The notes under the pieces are model-generated. The model saw nothing but the letters and a program-made list of their open reading frames with translations. It searched no databases and was not told the DNA's origin. A DNA stretch of 64,000 bases, taken from the NCBI GenBank assembly GCA_050246875.1, contig JBFWVF010000001.1, positions 186,001 through 250,000 on the forward strand, given 5' to 3'. Both the position numbers and the translations under genes were made by a program. The DNA comes from SHWB01 sp050246875. Its GTDB lineage: Bacteria > Pseudomonadota > Alphaproteobacteria > UBA6615. Within the stretch, counting starts at the first letter, position 1. The number at the start of each line of letters is the position of its first letter. Positions 1 through 11,918 of the stretch are shown here, piece by piece.

Positions 1-792
1 GACACCATCCTCTATGCGCTGGGCCTGGGCTTCGGCGCCGACCCGCTCGACCCGCACGAGCTGCGCTTCGTCTATGAGGACGGGCTCGTCGCCTGCCCGA
101 CCCTGGCGACCGTGCTCGCCCGGCCCGTCTTCTGGATGCGCGAACTCGATACCGGCCTCGACTACGCCGGCATCGTCCATGGCGAGCAGGCGGTGACGAT
201 CCATCGGCCGTTGCCCGTCGCCGGCACGGTGCGCGGCCGCACCGTCATTCGCGAGATCATCGACAAGGGGCCGGGCAAGGGCGCCTTCATCGTCAACTCC
301 CGCGAGGTGACGGACGAGGCGACGGGCGCAAGGCTGGCGACCCTCGACCAGGTCTACGTCGCGCGCAACGACGGCGGCTTCGGCGGCCCTAACCCGCCCG
401 CGCCCCGTCCGGCGCCGCCGCCGGAGCGCGCGCCCGATGCCGTGGTCGAGATCGCGACGCTGCCGCAGGCGGCGCTGATCTATCGCCTCTCCGGCGACAT
501 GAACCCGCTGCACGCCGACCCGCGCGCCGCCGCCGCGGCCGGCTTTCCGCGGCCGATCCTGCACGGTCTCGGCACCTTCGGGGTGGCGGCACGGGCGGTC
601 ATCCGCGCCCTGTGCCCCGAGCGGCCCGACCGCCTCGTCGCCGTCTCGGCCCGCTTCTCGGCGCCGGTCTTTCCCGGCGAGACGATGGCCACCGACATCT
701 GGCGCGACGGCGAGACGGTGCGGTTCCAGTCACGCGTCGCCGCCCGCGACACCGTCGTGCTGCGTAACGGCGCCGCGCGGCTGCACGGCTGA
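1..792 (+). CDS. MaoC-family (hydratase 2) enoyl-CoA hydratase, 5' end missing
   Basis: The frame is open from base 1, so the N-terminus lies outside the window; 263 residues are visible and perhaps 20-25 are missing. The protein has two hot-dog halves, as in eukaryote-like hydratase 2 of peroxisomal multifunctional enzyme 2. The C-terminal half carries the family signature YRLSGDMNPLH at visible residues 161-171, with the Asp and His that hydrate trans-2-enoyl-CoA to (3R)-hydroxyacyl-CoA. A downstream stretch (GFPRPILHGLGTFG) is the usual substrate-pocket segment. The role is inferred to be beta-oxidation of fatty, branched or sterol-like acyl-CoA. The next gene is convergent, so the operon partner must lie upstream of the window. 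Confidence 0.85.
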   Translation, partial: DTILYALGLGFGADPLDPHELRFVYEDGLVACPTLATVLARPVFWMRELDTGLDYAGIVHGEQAVTIHRPLPVAGTVRGRTVIREIIDKGPGKGAFIVNSREVTDEATGARLATLDQVYVARNDGGFGGPNPPAPRPAPPPERAPDAVVEIATLPQAALIYRLSGDMNPLHADPRAAAAAGFPRPILHGLGTFGVAARAVIRALCPERPDRLVAVSARFSAPVFPGETMATDIWRDGETVRFQSRVAARDTVVLRNGAARLHG

Positions 793-801
793 CGACCGCC
801 G

Positions 802-1548
802 CTACAGCGCCCGGTATTCGGGCTCGTCGCGGTCGAGCAGGCGGCGCAGCGCGGCGAGATGCGCCACCGCCTGCGCCGGGTCGTCGGCCATCTGGCGCGC
901 CGTCGCCTGCGCCACCTGCGTCGGCACCTCGGCCAGTTCGCGCCCGGTCTGCATCGCCAGCACCTGGTTCTGCGCCGCGCGCTCCAGATAGTAGAGGTCG
1001 TCGAAGGCCAGCGCGACCGACGGGCCGGCGACCATGACGCCGTGGTTGCCCATCATCAGCACGTCGGCTTCGCCCAGCGCCGCGGCGATGCGGTCGCCCT
1101 CGGTGCCGTCGAGCGCAAGGCCGTTGTAGTCGGCGTCGCAGGCGACGCGGCCGAAGAAACGCAGCGAGTTCTGGTTGACCATCCGCAGGCGCGGGTCGGC
1201 GAGGCTGGTCAGCGCCGTCGCCCACGGCATGTGGGTGTGCAGCACGCAGCGGGCGCGCGGGTGGCGCACATGCACCCGCCAGTGGATGAACAGCGCCGTC
1301 GGCTCGACCGTCCCTTCGCCCGCGACCACGCGGCCGTCGCCGTCGACCACCAGCAGGCTGCCGGCCGTCATCTCAGCCCAGTGCAGGCCCTGCGGGTTGA
1401 CGAGGAAGCGGTCGTCGCGGCCGGGCACGACGAGGCTGAAATGATTGCAGATGCCCTCCGACAGGCCCAGCCGCGCCGCCCAGCGCAGGGCGGCGGCCAG
1501 GTCGCGGCGGGCCTCGATGACGGCGTCGTCCTCGTGCGTGCGCAGCAT
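802..1548 (-). CDS. class II aldolase/adducin domain protein
   Basis: The 248-residue protein is the length of single-domain class II aldolase/adducin proteins such as fuculose-phosphate aldolase and RhaD/AraD relatives. The zinc site is visible: HTH at residues 104-106 within VLHTHMPW, and a third His in MGNHGVM near residue 165. Glu82 (VEPT) is in the position of the catalytic acid-base. The family cleaves or epimerises phosphorylated or free sugar-like substrates, but many members of this length are unassigned. The gene is convergent with the CoA hydratase (10 bp gap) and divergent from purB (about 100 bp), so context gives no substrate. Confidence 0.82.
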   Translation of the reverse strand: MLRTHEDDAVIEARRDLAAALRWAARLGLSEGICNHFSLVVPGRDDRFLVNPQGLHWAEMTAGSLLVVDGDGRVVAGEGTVEPTALFIHWRVHVRHPRARCVLHTHMPWATALTSLADPRLRMVNQNSLRFFGRVACDADYNGLALDGTEGDRIAAALGEADVLMMGNHGVMVAGPSVALAFDDLYYLERAAQNQVLAMQTGRELAEVPTQVAQATARQMADDPAQAVAHLAALRRLLDRDEPEYRAL

Positions 1549-1650
1549 GGCCGGCAGCCTACCGCCGCGCCCGTCGCTTGTCGCCCCCGGACCCCGCGCC
1601 TATGGTGCCGCCGTCCGCCGCCAAGGCGCCCGAGTCCGGACCCGAGGAAG

Positions 1651-2964
<1,314 letters not shown>

Positions 2965-2977
2965 CGCGTGGCCCGCG

Positions 2978-3316
2978 ATGACTGAAGGCCGCCTGCCGAC
3001 GCATCTGTGGGTCGCCGCGGGGGTGGCACGCTGCTCGCAACAGGGCGTGCCGGCGACGGTCGTGCGCCGCGGCGAGCGCCAGTCCGGCGCCGTGCTGCTC
3101 AAGCTGGCGATGCAGGACAGGCTGTTCCGCGTGCTGGCGCAGGCGCGCGACATCCGCGGCAAGCTCGGCTGGATGGGCGCCCTCGACGGCGCCACGGTGC
3201 CCGAGGCGGAGGCCGATGCCTACATCGAGCGGGCGGTGCGGCGCGATCCCGACCTGTGGGTGGTCGAGATCGAGCACCGCGAGGGCTGGCACCCCTTCGT
3301 CGACGGCACCTACTGA
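2978..3316 (+). CDS. DUF1491 family protein
   Basis: This 112-residue cytoplasmic protein starts 14 bp after purB. It resembles the DUF1491 family, which is largely restricted to Alphaproteobacteria and often lies near purine or ATP-synthase-inhibitor genes. The N-terminal half is a compact beta-rich segment (HLWVAAGVARC, then AVLLKLAMQDRLFRVL), and it ends in WHPFVDGTY. No catalytic motif is evident and no function is established. The tight spacing suggests cotranscription with purB. Confidence 0.75.
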   Translation: MTEGRLPTHLWVAAGVARCSQQGVPATVVRRGERQSGAVLLKLAMQDRLFRVLAQARDIRGKLGWMGALDGATVPEAEADAYIERAVRRDPDLWVVEIEHREGWHPFVDGTY

Positions 3317-3322
3317 GGCCGG

Positions 3323-3652
3323 CTAGCGCGCCGCCTCGGCCTGGATCTGCTGCATGGCGGTGTCCATCAGCTCGTCCATGCGCTTGCGCAGCAGATGCTC
3401 GGACGTCTCCTTGCCCTTGGCCTTGAGATCGCCCAGCACCTTGCGCACGACATCGGCGTCGCCCGGCTCGTCGAAGTCGGCCTTCACCACCTCGCGCGCA
3501 TAGGCCTCGGCGTCGGCACCGCCGAGCCCCATCTCGCCCGCGGCCCACAGGCCGAGCAGCTTGTTGCGCCGCGCGGTGACCTTGAAGCGCAGCTCCTGGT
3601 CCTGCCGGAACTTGGCCTCGAAGCCCTTCTCGCGATCGTTGAAGCCAGCCAT
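3323..3652 (-). CDS. DUF1476 protein, F1-ATPase inhibitor zeta subunit
   Basis: The 109-residue protein begins MAGFNDREKGFEAKF, matching the alphaproteobacterial zeta subunit first described in Paracoccus denitrificans. There the N-terminus blocks ATP hydrolysis by F1 while leaving synthesis possible. The rest is a predicted helical bundle with a charged centre (KADFDEPGDADVVRKVLGDL). The start at 3652 was chosen over longer upstream frames because the family begins at this Met. The gene is convergent with DUF1491 and divergent from the NRDE gene. Assignment rests on the conserved N-terminus and length; inhibition in this organism is inferred. Confidence 0.85.
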   Translation of the reverse strand: MAGFNDREKGFEAKFRQDQELRFKVTARRNKLLGLWAAGEMGLGGADAEAYAREVVKADFDEPGDADVVRKVLGDLKAKGKETSEHLLRKRMDELMDTAMQQIQAEAAR

Positions 3653-3758
3653 TGCACTCGATCTCCCGGGCGGCGGTGGGCGTTGGGTTGCGCCGAAGAT
3701 ATAGTGCCGGCCCGCCACGGGCGGTAGGGAAAATCCGCCCCCATATCGAGTACCCCGC

Positions 3759-4511
3759 ATGTGCACACTGGTCCTGCTGCGCCGCCCGGCCGACACGTGG
3801 CCGCTGATCGTCGCCGCCAACCGCGACGAGATGGCCGGCCGGCCCTGGCGCGCCCCGGCCCGGCACTGGCCCGACCGGCCGGAGACGGTGGCCGGCCTCG
3901 ACGAGCTGGCCGGCGGAAGCTGGCTCGGGATGAACGACCACGGCGTCGTCGCGGCGGTCCTCAACCGCACCGGCTCGCTGGGCCCGGCCGAGGGCAAGCG
4001 TTCGCGCGGCGAACTGGTGCTCGACGCCCTCGATCACGCCGACGCGGTCGATGCCGCGACCGCCTTCATGGACCTCGACGCCGCCGCCTGGCGGTCGTTC
4101 AACCTCGTCATCGCCGACTCGCGCGACGCCTTCTGGGCGCGCGGCCTGGGCGCCGGCCTGACGAAGGTGACGCCGGTGCCCGAGGGCGTCTCGATGCTGG
4201 CCTCGGCCGACCTCAACGACACCGGCCACCGCCGCATCGGCCGCTATCTGCCGCGCTTCCAGGGCCTGCCCGCGCCCGACCCGGAAGCGGGAAACTGGAC
4301 AGGCTGGATCGCCGCGCTGTCGGCCCGCGAGCATGACCCCGACGAGCCCGACTCGCGCAACGCCATGACGGTGGCGACCGACTGGGGCTACGGCACCGTC
4401 TCGTCGTCGCTGATCGCCGTGCCCCAGCCCGATGGCGGCGATCGCTCGCCCGTCTGGCTGTTCGCCGCGGGACGGCCGGACGAAACAGGATATACACAGA
4501 TAAAACTGTGA
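3759..4511 (+). CDS. NRDE (TANGO2-like) family protein
   Basis: The 250-residue protein begins MCTLVLLRRP and carries the family-defining NRDE tetrapeptide at residues 21-24. Cys2 exposed after Met removal is typical of Ntn-hydrolase-like folds, which this family is thought to resemble. Eukaryotic TANGO2 belongs to the same family; its molecular role is still debated, so no reaction is assigned here. Other conserved blocks include GGSWLGMN and DWGYGTVSSS. It lies between the ATPase inhibitor gene and purC. The next gene starts about 130 bp downstream. Confidence 0.82.
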   Translation: MCTLVLLRRPADTWPLIVAANRDEMAGRPWRAPARHWPDRPETVAGLDELAGGSWLGMNDHGVVAAVLNRTGSLGPAEGKRSRGELVLDALDHADAVDAATAFMDLDAAAWRSFNLVIADSRDAFWARGLGAGLTKVTPVPEGVSMLASADLNDTGHRRIGRYLPRFQGLPAPDPEAGNWTGWIAALSAREHDPDEPDSRNAMTVATDWGYGTVSSSLIAVPQPDGGDRSPVWLFAAGRPDETGYTQIKL

Positions 4512-4639
4512 AACAGGTCCCGGCCGGTCGCATTGTCCGGGCCCCGGCGAGTTGTTATATCTGCCCGCGCCGGCCCGCGTCGTTCGCGCGTTCCGGCGGG
4601 GCAGGCGGCCTCGCCGTCCCGGCCGTAGCGGGCAGGGCC

Positions 4640-5407
4640 ATGACCCGACGCAGAAAAATCTACGAGGGCAAGGCCAAGGTCCTGTTCGAAGGCCCCGAGC
4701 CCGGCACCCTCGTCCAGTATTTCAAGGATGATGCCACCGCCTTCAACAACCAGAAGCGCGGCGTCATCACCGGCAAGGGGGTGCTCAACAATCGCATCTC
4801 CGAATACCTGATGCTGAAGCTCGCCGAGGCCGGCATCCCGACGCATTTCGTGCGCCGGCTGAACATGCGCGAGCAGCTCGTCAAGGAAGTGGAGATCGTC
4901 CCCATCGAGGTGGTGGTCCGCAACATTGCCGCCGGCTCGATCTCGCAGCGCTTCAACATCGCCGAGGGCACGCCGCTGCCGCGCTCGATCGTCGAGTTCT
5001 ATTACAAGTCCGACGAACTGGGCGACCCGATGGTCTCCGAGGAGCACATCACGGCGTTTGGCTGGGCCGCCCCCGGCGAGATCGACGACATCCTGTCGCT
5101 GGCGCTGCGCATCAACGACTTCCTCTCCGGCCTGTTCCTCGGCGTCGGCCTCAAGCTGGTCGACTTCAAGCTGGAGTTCGGCCGCCTCTACGACGACAAC
5201 GACCAGGTCCGCATCGTGCTGGCCGACGAGATCACGCCCGACGGCTGCCGGCTGTGGGACGTGAAGACCAACGAGAAGCTCGACAAGGACCGCTTCCGCC
5301 GCGATCTCGGCGGCGTCGCCGAGGCCTATCAGGAAGTGGCGCGGCGGCTCGGCATCATGCCCGAGGCCGGCCCGCGCGACATGAAGGGGCCGGCGACGGT
5401 CCAGTGA
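4640..5407 (+). CDS. purC: phosphoribosylaminoimidazole-succinocarboxamide synthase (SAICAR synthetase)
   Basis: PurC condenses CAIR with aspartate using ATP to give SAICAR, the substrate of PurB upstream. The 255-residue protein starts MTRRRKIYEGKAKVL; the YEGKAK motif is the family N-terminus, so ATG 4640 is preferred over upstream in-frame codons. Further signatures are EVVVRNIAAGS around residue 95 and LVDFKLEFG around residue 174. The downstream gene is purS, 31 bp away, consistent with a purCSQL transcription unit. Confidence 0.96.
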   Translation: MTRRRKIYEGKAKVLFEGPEPGTLVQYFKDDATAFNNQKRGVITGKGVLNNRISEYLMLKLAEAGIPTHFVRRLNMREQLVKEVEIVPIEVVVRNIAAGSISQRFNIAEGTPLPRSIVEFYYKSDELGDPMVSEEHITAFGWAAPGEIDDILSLALRINDFLSGLFLGVGLKLVDFKLEFGRLYDDNDQVRIVLADEITPDGCRLWDVKTNEKLDKDRFRRDLGGVAEAYQEVARRLGIMPEAGPRDMKGPATVQ

Positions 5408-5438
5408 TCCCCCCGTCTTTCCCGCCGCGAAGGTTCCC

Positions 5439-5705
5439 GTGAAGGCGCGTGTCCATATCACCCTCAAGAACGGCGTGCTCGATCCGCAGGGCCGCGCCAT
5501 CGCCCATGCGCTGGCCGGCCTCGGCTTCGACGGCGTCGAGGACGTCCGCCAGGGCAAGGTGCTGGAACTCACCGTCGCCGACACCGATCCGGTAAGCGCG
5601 CGCGAACGTGTCGAGGACATGTGCCGCCGCCTGCTGGCCAACCCGGTGATCGAGACCTGGACGATCGAGGTCGACGGCTCGGGCGGCGACCGCAAGGCCG
5701 GCTGA
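5439..5705 (+). CDS. purS: phosphoribosylformylglycinamidine synthase subunit PurS
   Basis: PurS is the small scaffold subunit that bridges PurL and PurQ in the three-subunit FGAM synthase found in most bacteria outside Gammaproteobacteria. The 88-residue protein starts at GTG 5439 (M/VKARVHITLKNGVLDP); the segment VLDPQGRAIAHALAGLGF is characteristic. There is no ATG alternative before the conserved beta strand. It sits 31 bp after purC and about 90 bp before purQ. Confidence 0.95.
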   Translation: MKARVHITLKNGVLDPQGRAIAHALAGLGFDGVEDVRQGKVLELTVADTDPVSARERVEDMCRRLLANPVIETWTIEVDGSGGDRKAG

Positions 5706-5795
5706 GGCGACCGGCCAAATTCCACCGGCCCGCCCCGCTTTGCGACTCGCGACGGGCCGGGCTACCTGAACATTAGGCCCCCCTCGCGGACACCC

Positions 5796-6490
5796 ATGAC
5801 CGCCGACGCCGCCGTCATCGTCTTTCCCGGATCGAACTGCGACCGCGACGTCGCGGTGTCGCTGGAGGTCGCCACCGGCCGGAAGCCGCTGATGGTCTGG
5901 CACGGTGATGGCACACTGCCGAAGGCTGGCCTGATCGTCCTGCCCGGCGGCTTCTCCTACGGCGACTACCTGCGCGGCGGCGCCATCGCCTCGACCAGCC
6001 CGATCATCCGCGAGGTCAAGGCGCGGGCGGCGCAGGGCGTGCCGGTGCTGGGCATCTGCAACGGCTTCCAGATCCTCACCGAATGCGGCCTGCTGCCCGG
6101 CGTGCTGATGCGCAACGCGGGCCTGCGTTTCATTTGCCGCGACGTGCATCTGCGCGTCGAGCGCGCCGACACGCTGTTCACCGGCGGCTGGCGGCAGGGC
6201 CAGGTGGTGCGCCTGCCGATCGCCCACAACGAGGGCAACTACTTCGTCGACGACGAGACGCTGGCGCGCCTCGAGGGCGAGCGCCGCGTCGCGCTGCGCT
6301 ACGCCGCGCCGGACGGATCGGTGGGCCCGGGCGCCAATCCCAACGGCGCCCGCGCCAACATCGCCGGCGTCGTCAACGAGACCGGCACGGTGCTCGGGCT
6401 GATGCCGCATCCCGAGCGTCTCGCCGACCCGCAGCTCGGCGGCGAGGACGGCACGCCGATGTTCGCCGCCCTCGCCCGGATGCTCGCCGC

Positions 6491-6494
<4 letters not shown>
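5796..6494 (+). CDS. purQ: phosphoribosylformylglycinamidine synthase, glutaminase subunit PurQ
   Basis: PurQ is the class I glutamine amidotransferase that delivers ammonia to PurL. The 232-residue protein begins TADAAVIVFPGSNCDRD, the usual family N-terminus. The nucleophile is Cys88 in GICNGFQIL, with the His/Glu pair in MPHPERL near the C-terminus. FSYGDYLRGGA (oxyanion region) is also conserved. Its stop overlaps the purL start in an ATGA (6491-6494), implying translational coupling. Confidence 0.97.
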
Positions 6495-8695
<2,201 letters not shown>

Positions 8696-8738
8696 GGGCT
8701 CCGCCGGTCCGGCCGCCAACGGGGGAGACGGGCCGAGC

Positions 8739-8978
8739 ATGCCGATGGCGGCGAGCGAGATCGAGCGGCTGATCCGGGCCGCCCTGCCCGACGCGCAGGT
8801 GCGTATCGACGACCTGCGCGGCGACGGCGACCACTATCTCGCCCACGTCACCTCGAAGGCCTTCGCCGGCAAGTCGCGCGTGCAGCAGCACCAGATGGTC
8901 TACGAGGCATTGCGCGGGCGCATGGGCAACGAGCTGCATGCGCTGGCGCTGCAAACGGGCGTGCCGGACGGCGCCTGA
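8739..8978 (+). CDS. bolA: BolA family protein
   Basis: The 79-residue protein has the BolA-like fold signature: an N-terminal helix (SEIERLIRAALPDAQVRIDDL), a central strand with DGDHYLAHV, and the conserved KSRVQQHQMVYEAL segment with its His. Proteins of this short type pair with monothiol CGFS glutaredoxins to bind or transfer [2Fe-2S] clusters. The next gene, 32 bp downstream, encodes exactly such a glutaredoxin, which supports the pairing. An iron-sulfur trafficking role is therefore inferred from family and context. Confidence 0.93.
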   Translation: MPMAASEIERLIRAALPDAQVRIDDLRGDGDHYLAHVTSKAFAGKSRVQQHQMVYEALRGRMGNELHALALQTGVPDGA

Positions 8979-9010
8979 GGCACCGGCCCCGGCCAGGAAG
9001 GAAGACGGTC

Positions 9011-9355
9011 ATGAGCGACACCCCGGCCATTACCCGCATCCGCGACGCCATCCGGCAGAACGACGTGATGCTGTTCATGAAGGGCAACAAGTCGTTCCCG
9101 CAGTGCGGCTTCTCCGCGGCGGTGGTGCAGATCCTCAACCACCTCGGCGTCGACTACGCGACGCACGACGTGCTGACGGATCCCGAGGTGCGCCAGGGCA
9201 TCAAGGAATTCTCCAACTGGCCGACGATCCCCCAGCTCTACGTCAAGGGCGAGTTCGTCGGCGGCTGCGACATCGTGCGCGAGATGTTCGAGACCGGCGA
9301 GCTGGACGAGACCTTCGACCGCGCCGGCATCGCCCGCGAGTCCGCGCAGGCCTGA
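9011..9355 (+). CDS. grxD: monothiol glutaredoxin, Grx4/GrxD type
   Basis: The 114-residue protein has the CGFS active site with Cys32 in FPQCGFSAAVVQ. It also has the WPTIPQLYVKGEFVGGCDIV block that binds glutathione and the TIP cis-proline. CGFS glutaredoxins carry a glutathione-coordinated [2Fe-2S] cluster and deliver it to apoproteins, commonly with a BolA partner. It follows bolA by 32 bp and has an AGGAAGG ribosome-binding site. The purL-bolA-grxD order recurs in Alphaproteobacteria. Confidence 0.96.
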   Translation: MSDTPAITRIRDAIRQNDVMLFMKGNKSFPQCGFSAAVVQILNHLGVDYATHDVLTDPEVRQGIKEFSNWPTIPQLYVKGEFVGGCDIVREMFETGELDETFDRAGIARESAQA

Positions 9356-9460
9356 GCGTCCGCGCAAAGCTGTTCCCACGGCCGCCGCTTGCGCGGCGCG
9401 ACGCCGCGGACCAATATCGTCGCTAGTGATCGACCGACGGCTTCCGGGAGGATTCGTCCA

Positions 9461-10132
9461 ATGGCGATGGTCATGCTCCACCACGTCAACATCCGCACCG
9501 CGCAACTCGACGAAATGTCGGAGTTCTACGAGAAGGTCCTCGGCCTGCGCCGCGGCAAGCGCCCCAACTTCATGTTCGGCGGCGCCTGGCACTACTGCGG
9601 CAAGGAAGCCGTCGTGCACCTTGTCGAGTCGGTTGCCCAGCCGAAGACGAAGGAATCGCAGATCGAGCACTTCGCCTTCCGCACCAACGGTCCGATGGCG
9701 GCCTTCCAGAAGCGCCTGCGCCGCTACGACGCGCCCTACGAGGTCGTCTCGATCGAGGACCTCAACATGCGCCAGATCAACGTCTTCGACCCGGACGGCA
9801 ACAAGATCGAGGTGCAGTTCGCCGGCGCGCCAGACGACGACCTGTCGCCGTTCATGGGTTCGCGCGATGCCCAGAAGCGCTTCAAGCTCGGCATGAAGTT
9901 CAACGAGACGAAGCCGATGCGGACCTCGGCGTCGAAGTCGAAGGTCTCGAAGTCGAACGCCAAGCTCGGCACGCCGGCGCCGATGAAGGCGCCGAAGCCG
10001 CGCAAGTCCGCCCGTCGCAAGCCGGCCCGCGTCGCCGCCGCGTCGGTCGCGCGCAAGGCCATGCCGGCGCGCCGCGCCCGCGCAGCGGCGAGCAGCGCCA
10101 AGGGCCGCAGCCCGGCCTCGCGCAAGGACTGA
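9461..10132 (+). CDS. VOC-superfamily (glyoxalase/dioxygenase-fold) protein with histone-H1-like basic tail
   Basis: Residues 1-130 form a VOC domain: MLHHVNIRT at the start, VVHLVES and IEHFAFR in the middle, and DPDGNKIEVQF near residues 111-120. These supply plausible His/His/Glu metal ligands. Residues 151-223 are entirely different: 23 Lys/Arg, many Ala, Ser and Pro, and a single acidic residue (the last one). This resembles the C-terminal tails of histone H1 or bacterial HU/AlgP-like proteins. The start ATG 9461 follows GGGAGG; earlier in-frame codons lack conservation. No enzyme reaction can be named. The tail may bind nucleic acid or other polyanions. The frame is continuous, so the tail is not a frameshift artefact visible here. 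Confidence 0.8.
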   Translation: MAMVMLHHVNIRTAQLDEMSEFYEKVLGLRRGKRPNFMFGGAWHYCGKEAVVHLVESVAQPKTKESQIEHFAFRTNGPMAAFQKRLRRYDAPYEVVSIEDLNMRQINVFDPDGNKIEVQFAGAPDDDLSPFMGSRDAQKRFKLGMKFNETKPMRTSASKSKVSKSNAKLGTPAPMKAPKPRKSARRKPARVAAASVARKAMPARRARAAASSAKGRSPASRKD

Positions 10133-10170
10133 GCGGCCGGCCGCACCCGCGGCTCCGTGCCTCGAACGAC

Positions 10171-10197
10171 GAAGGGCCGCCCGGTGGGCGGCCCTTC
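10171..10197. terminator. bidirectional terminator hairpin
   Basis: A perfect 11-bp inverted repeat (10171-10181 with 10187-10197) surrounds a 5-nt loop. It lies between two convergent genes, the VOC gene ending at 10132 and rpsD ending at 10224. The arms start GAAGGG and end CCCTTC, so each strand finishes the stem with a short pyrimidine run. Position and symmetry suggest it terminates both transcripts. Confidence 0.75.
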
Positions 10198-10223
10198 TGC
10201 ATTCGGGGAGGCCCGAACGGCGG

Positions 10224-10838
10224 TCAGCGCGAGTAGAACTCGACGACCAGGTTCGGTTCCATCTGCACCGGGTACGGCACGTCGGCCAGCTTCGGCCCGC
10301 GCACGAAGGTGCCGGCGCACTTGTTGTGGTCGACCTCGATGTAGCCCGGCACGTCTCGCTCGGTCGAGGCGACGGCCTCCATCACCAGCGGCAGCTCGCG
10401 CACCTTCTCGACCAGCTCGATCTTGTCGCCGTCCTTCACCTGGAAGGAGGGGATGTTGACGCGCTTGCCGTTCACCCGCACATGGCCGTGGTTGACGATC
10501 TGGCGCGCGGCGAACACCGTCGGCACGAACTTCATGCGGTAGACGACGGCGTCGAGACGGCGCTCGAGCAGCTCGATGAGGTTCTCGCCGTTGTCGCCGC
10601 GGCGGCGCACCGCCTCCTCGTAGTAGTGGCGGAACTGGCGCTCGCCGATCGAGCCGTAGTAGCCCTTGAGCTTCTGCTTGGCCATCAGCTGCACGCCGTA
10701 GTCCGAGGGCTTGCGGCGGCGCTTGCCGTGGATGCCCGGCGGGTTTTCGCGCCGGTTGACCGGGCTCTTGGGGCGGCCCCAGAGATTGAGGCCGAGACGC
10801 CGGTCGATCTTGTGCTTTGCGGATATCCGCTTGCTCAT
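10224..10838 (-). CDS. rpsD: 30S ribosomal protein S4
   Basis: S4 is a primary 16S rRNA-binding protein that nucleates assembly of the 30S body. The 204-residue protein begins MSKRISAKHKIDRRLG, the alphaproteobacterial form. The S4 RNA-binding domain is in the second half (RRLDAVVYRMKFVPTVFAAR, then NHGHVRVNGKRVNIPS). The start at 10838 matches the family N-terminus. Here rpsD stands alone, as often in Alphaproteobacteria, rather than in the alpha operon. A near-consensus promoter lies about 100 bp upstream. Confidence 0.98.
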   Translation of the reverse strand: MSKRISAKHKIDRRLGLNLWGRPKSPVNRRENPPGIHGKRRRKPSDYGVQLMAKQKLKGYYGSIGERQFRHYYEEAVRRRGDNGENLIELLERRLDAVVYRMKFVPTVFAARQIVNHGHVRVNGKRVNIPSFQVKDGDKIELVEKVRELPLVMEAVASTERDVPGYIEVDHNKCAGTFVRGPKLADVPYPVQMEPNLVVEFYSR

Positions 10839-10942
10839 GGTTGCTTTCCGATCGTTGTTGTTGTCCTGGTAGTTCCGCCCCGCGAGGGACGGACGGGATG
10901 GCACCTGTTGCGGCGCCTCCGCATTCCCGGGAATGGCGGCGC

Positions 10943-10970
10943 ACTATAGGGATCGGCCCGGCGATGTCAA
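10943..10970 (-). promoter_or_regulatory. sigma-70 type promoter for rpsD
   Basis: Read on the minus strand, TTGACA (10970-10965) is followed by a 16-bp spacer and TATAGT (10948-10943). This is one of the best consensus promoters in the window and points at rpsD, predicting a leader of about 95-100 nt. A 12-nt perfect palindrome ATTCCCGGGAAT lies at 10923-10934, at or just after the predicted start of transcription. Confidence 0.75.
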
Positions 10971-11045
10971 ACCTGCAGAAACCGGCCGAATCGCCGTCGC
11001 CGGCCTAGTCTGCCCTCCCCGCCGCCAGCCCCCGTCTCCCGCCCC

Positions 11046-11918
11046 ATGCCAAGACCCATGAGCGAGCGCGCCACCGGCCTCGCCGTCGTCACCGCCGGCG
11101 TGGTCGTCCTCAGCCCGGACGGCCTGCTGACCGCCCTCGTCGCCGCCGACCCGGCGACCATCCTGTTCTGGCGCGGCCTGCTGCTCGGCGCCACCCTGCT
11201 CGCCTGGACCCTGCTGCGCCACCGCGCCGGGGCATGGGCGGCCTTCGCCGGCCTCGGCTGGACCGGCCCGCTGATTTCGCTGCTGTTCGCCGCCTCGACC
11301 GCCGCCTTCGTCTACTCGATCCTGCTCGCCGGCGTGGCGACCGCGCTGTTCGTCGTCGCCGCCGCGCCACTGTTTGCCGCCCTCCTCGGCCGGGTGGCGC
11401 TGGGCGAACGGGTGCCGCGGCGCACCTTCGCGGCCATCGCCGCAACGCTGGCCGGCATGGCCGTCATCTTCCATGACGGCTTCGGCCGCGGCAGTGTCGC
11501 CGGCATCGCCATCGCCGTCGCCGCGGCGCTGTGCTGGGCGGCCATGCTCGTGGCGCTGCGCCACGGCCGCGTCGCCGACCCGGCGCCGGCGCTCGGCCTC
11601 GGCGGCCTGCTGATCGCGCTGGTGATGGCCTTCACCGCCCCGACGCTGGCCGTGGCCGGCGACGACATCGTCTGGCTCGGCCTGCTCGGCCTCGTCGTGC
11701 TGCCGCTGTCGCACGCCCTCATCGCCATGGGGCCGCGCTGGCTGCCGGCCGCCGAGGTCGGGCTGCTGATGCTGCTGGAGGCGGTGCTGGGGCCGCTCTG
11801 GGCGTGGATCGGCATCGGCCAGGCGCCGAGCGGCCAGACGCTGTTCGGCGGCGCCATCATCCTCGCCGCGCTGACCGTCAACGCGGCCGTCGGCATGGCG
11901 GCGGAACGGCGCGGCTAG
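11046..11918 (+). CDS. EamA/DMT-superfamily transporter
   Basis: The 290-residue (or 286 from ATG 11058) protein is built of about ten hydrophobic segments in two repeats, typical of the drug/metabolite transporter superfamily (RhtA/YdcZ-like exporters). The first repeat contains ATILFWRGLLLGATLL and the second ends near PLWAWIGIGQAPSGQTLFGG, both usual EamA landmarks. It is an inner-membrane exporter of unknown substrate. It diverges from rpsD, and its stop overlaps the convergent trmJ stop by 4 bp. Confidence 0.85.
   Translation: MPRPMSERATGLAVVTAGVVVLSPDGLLTALVAADPATILFWRGLLLGATLLAWTLLRHRAGAWAAFAGLGWTGPLISLLFAASTAAFVYSILLAGVATALFVVAAAPLFAALLGRVALGERVPRRTFAAIAATLAGMAVIFHDGFGRGSVAGIAIAVAAALCWAAMLVALRHGRVADPAPALGLGGLLIALVMAFTAPTLAVAGDDIVWLGLLGLVVLPLSHALIAMGPRWLPAAEVGLLMLLEAVLGPLWAWIGIGQAPSGQTLFGGAIILAALTVNAAVGMAAERRG

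Noticed and set aside
859..1650. Long in-frame N-terminal extension of purB
   Set aside because: It is the antisense of the class II aldolase gene; ATG 1651 has a good ribosome-binding site and the family N-terminus.
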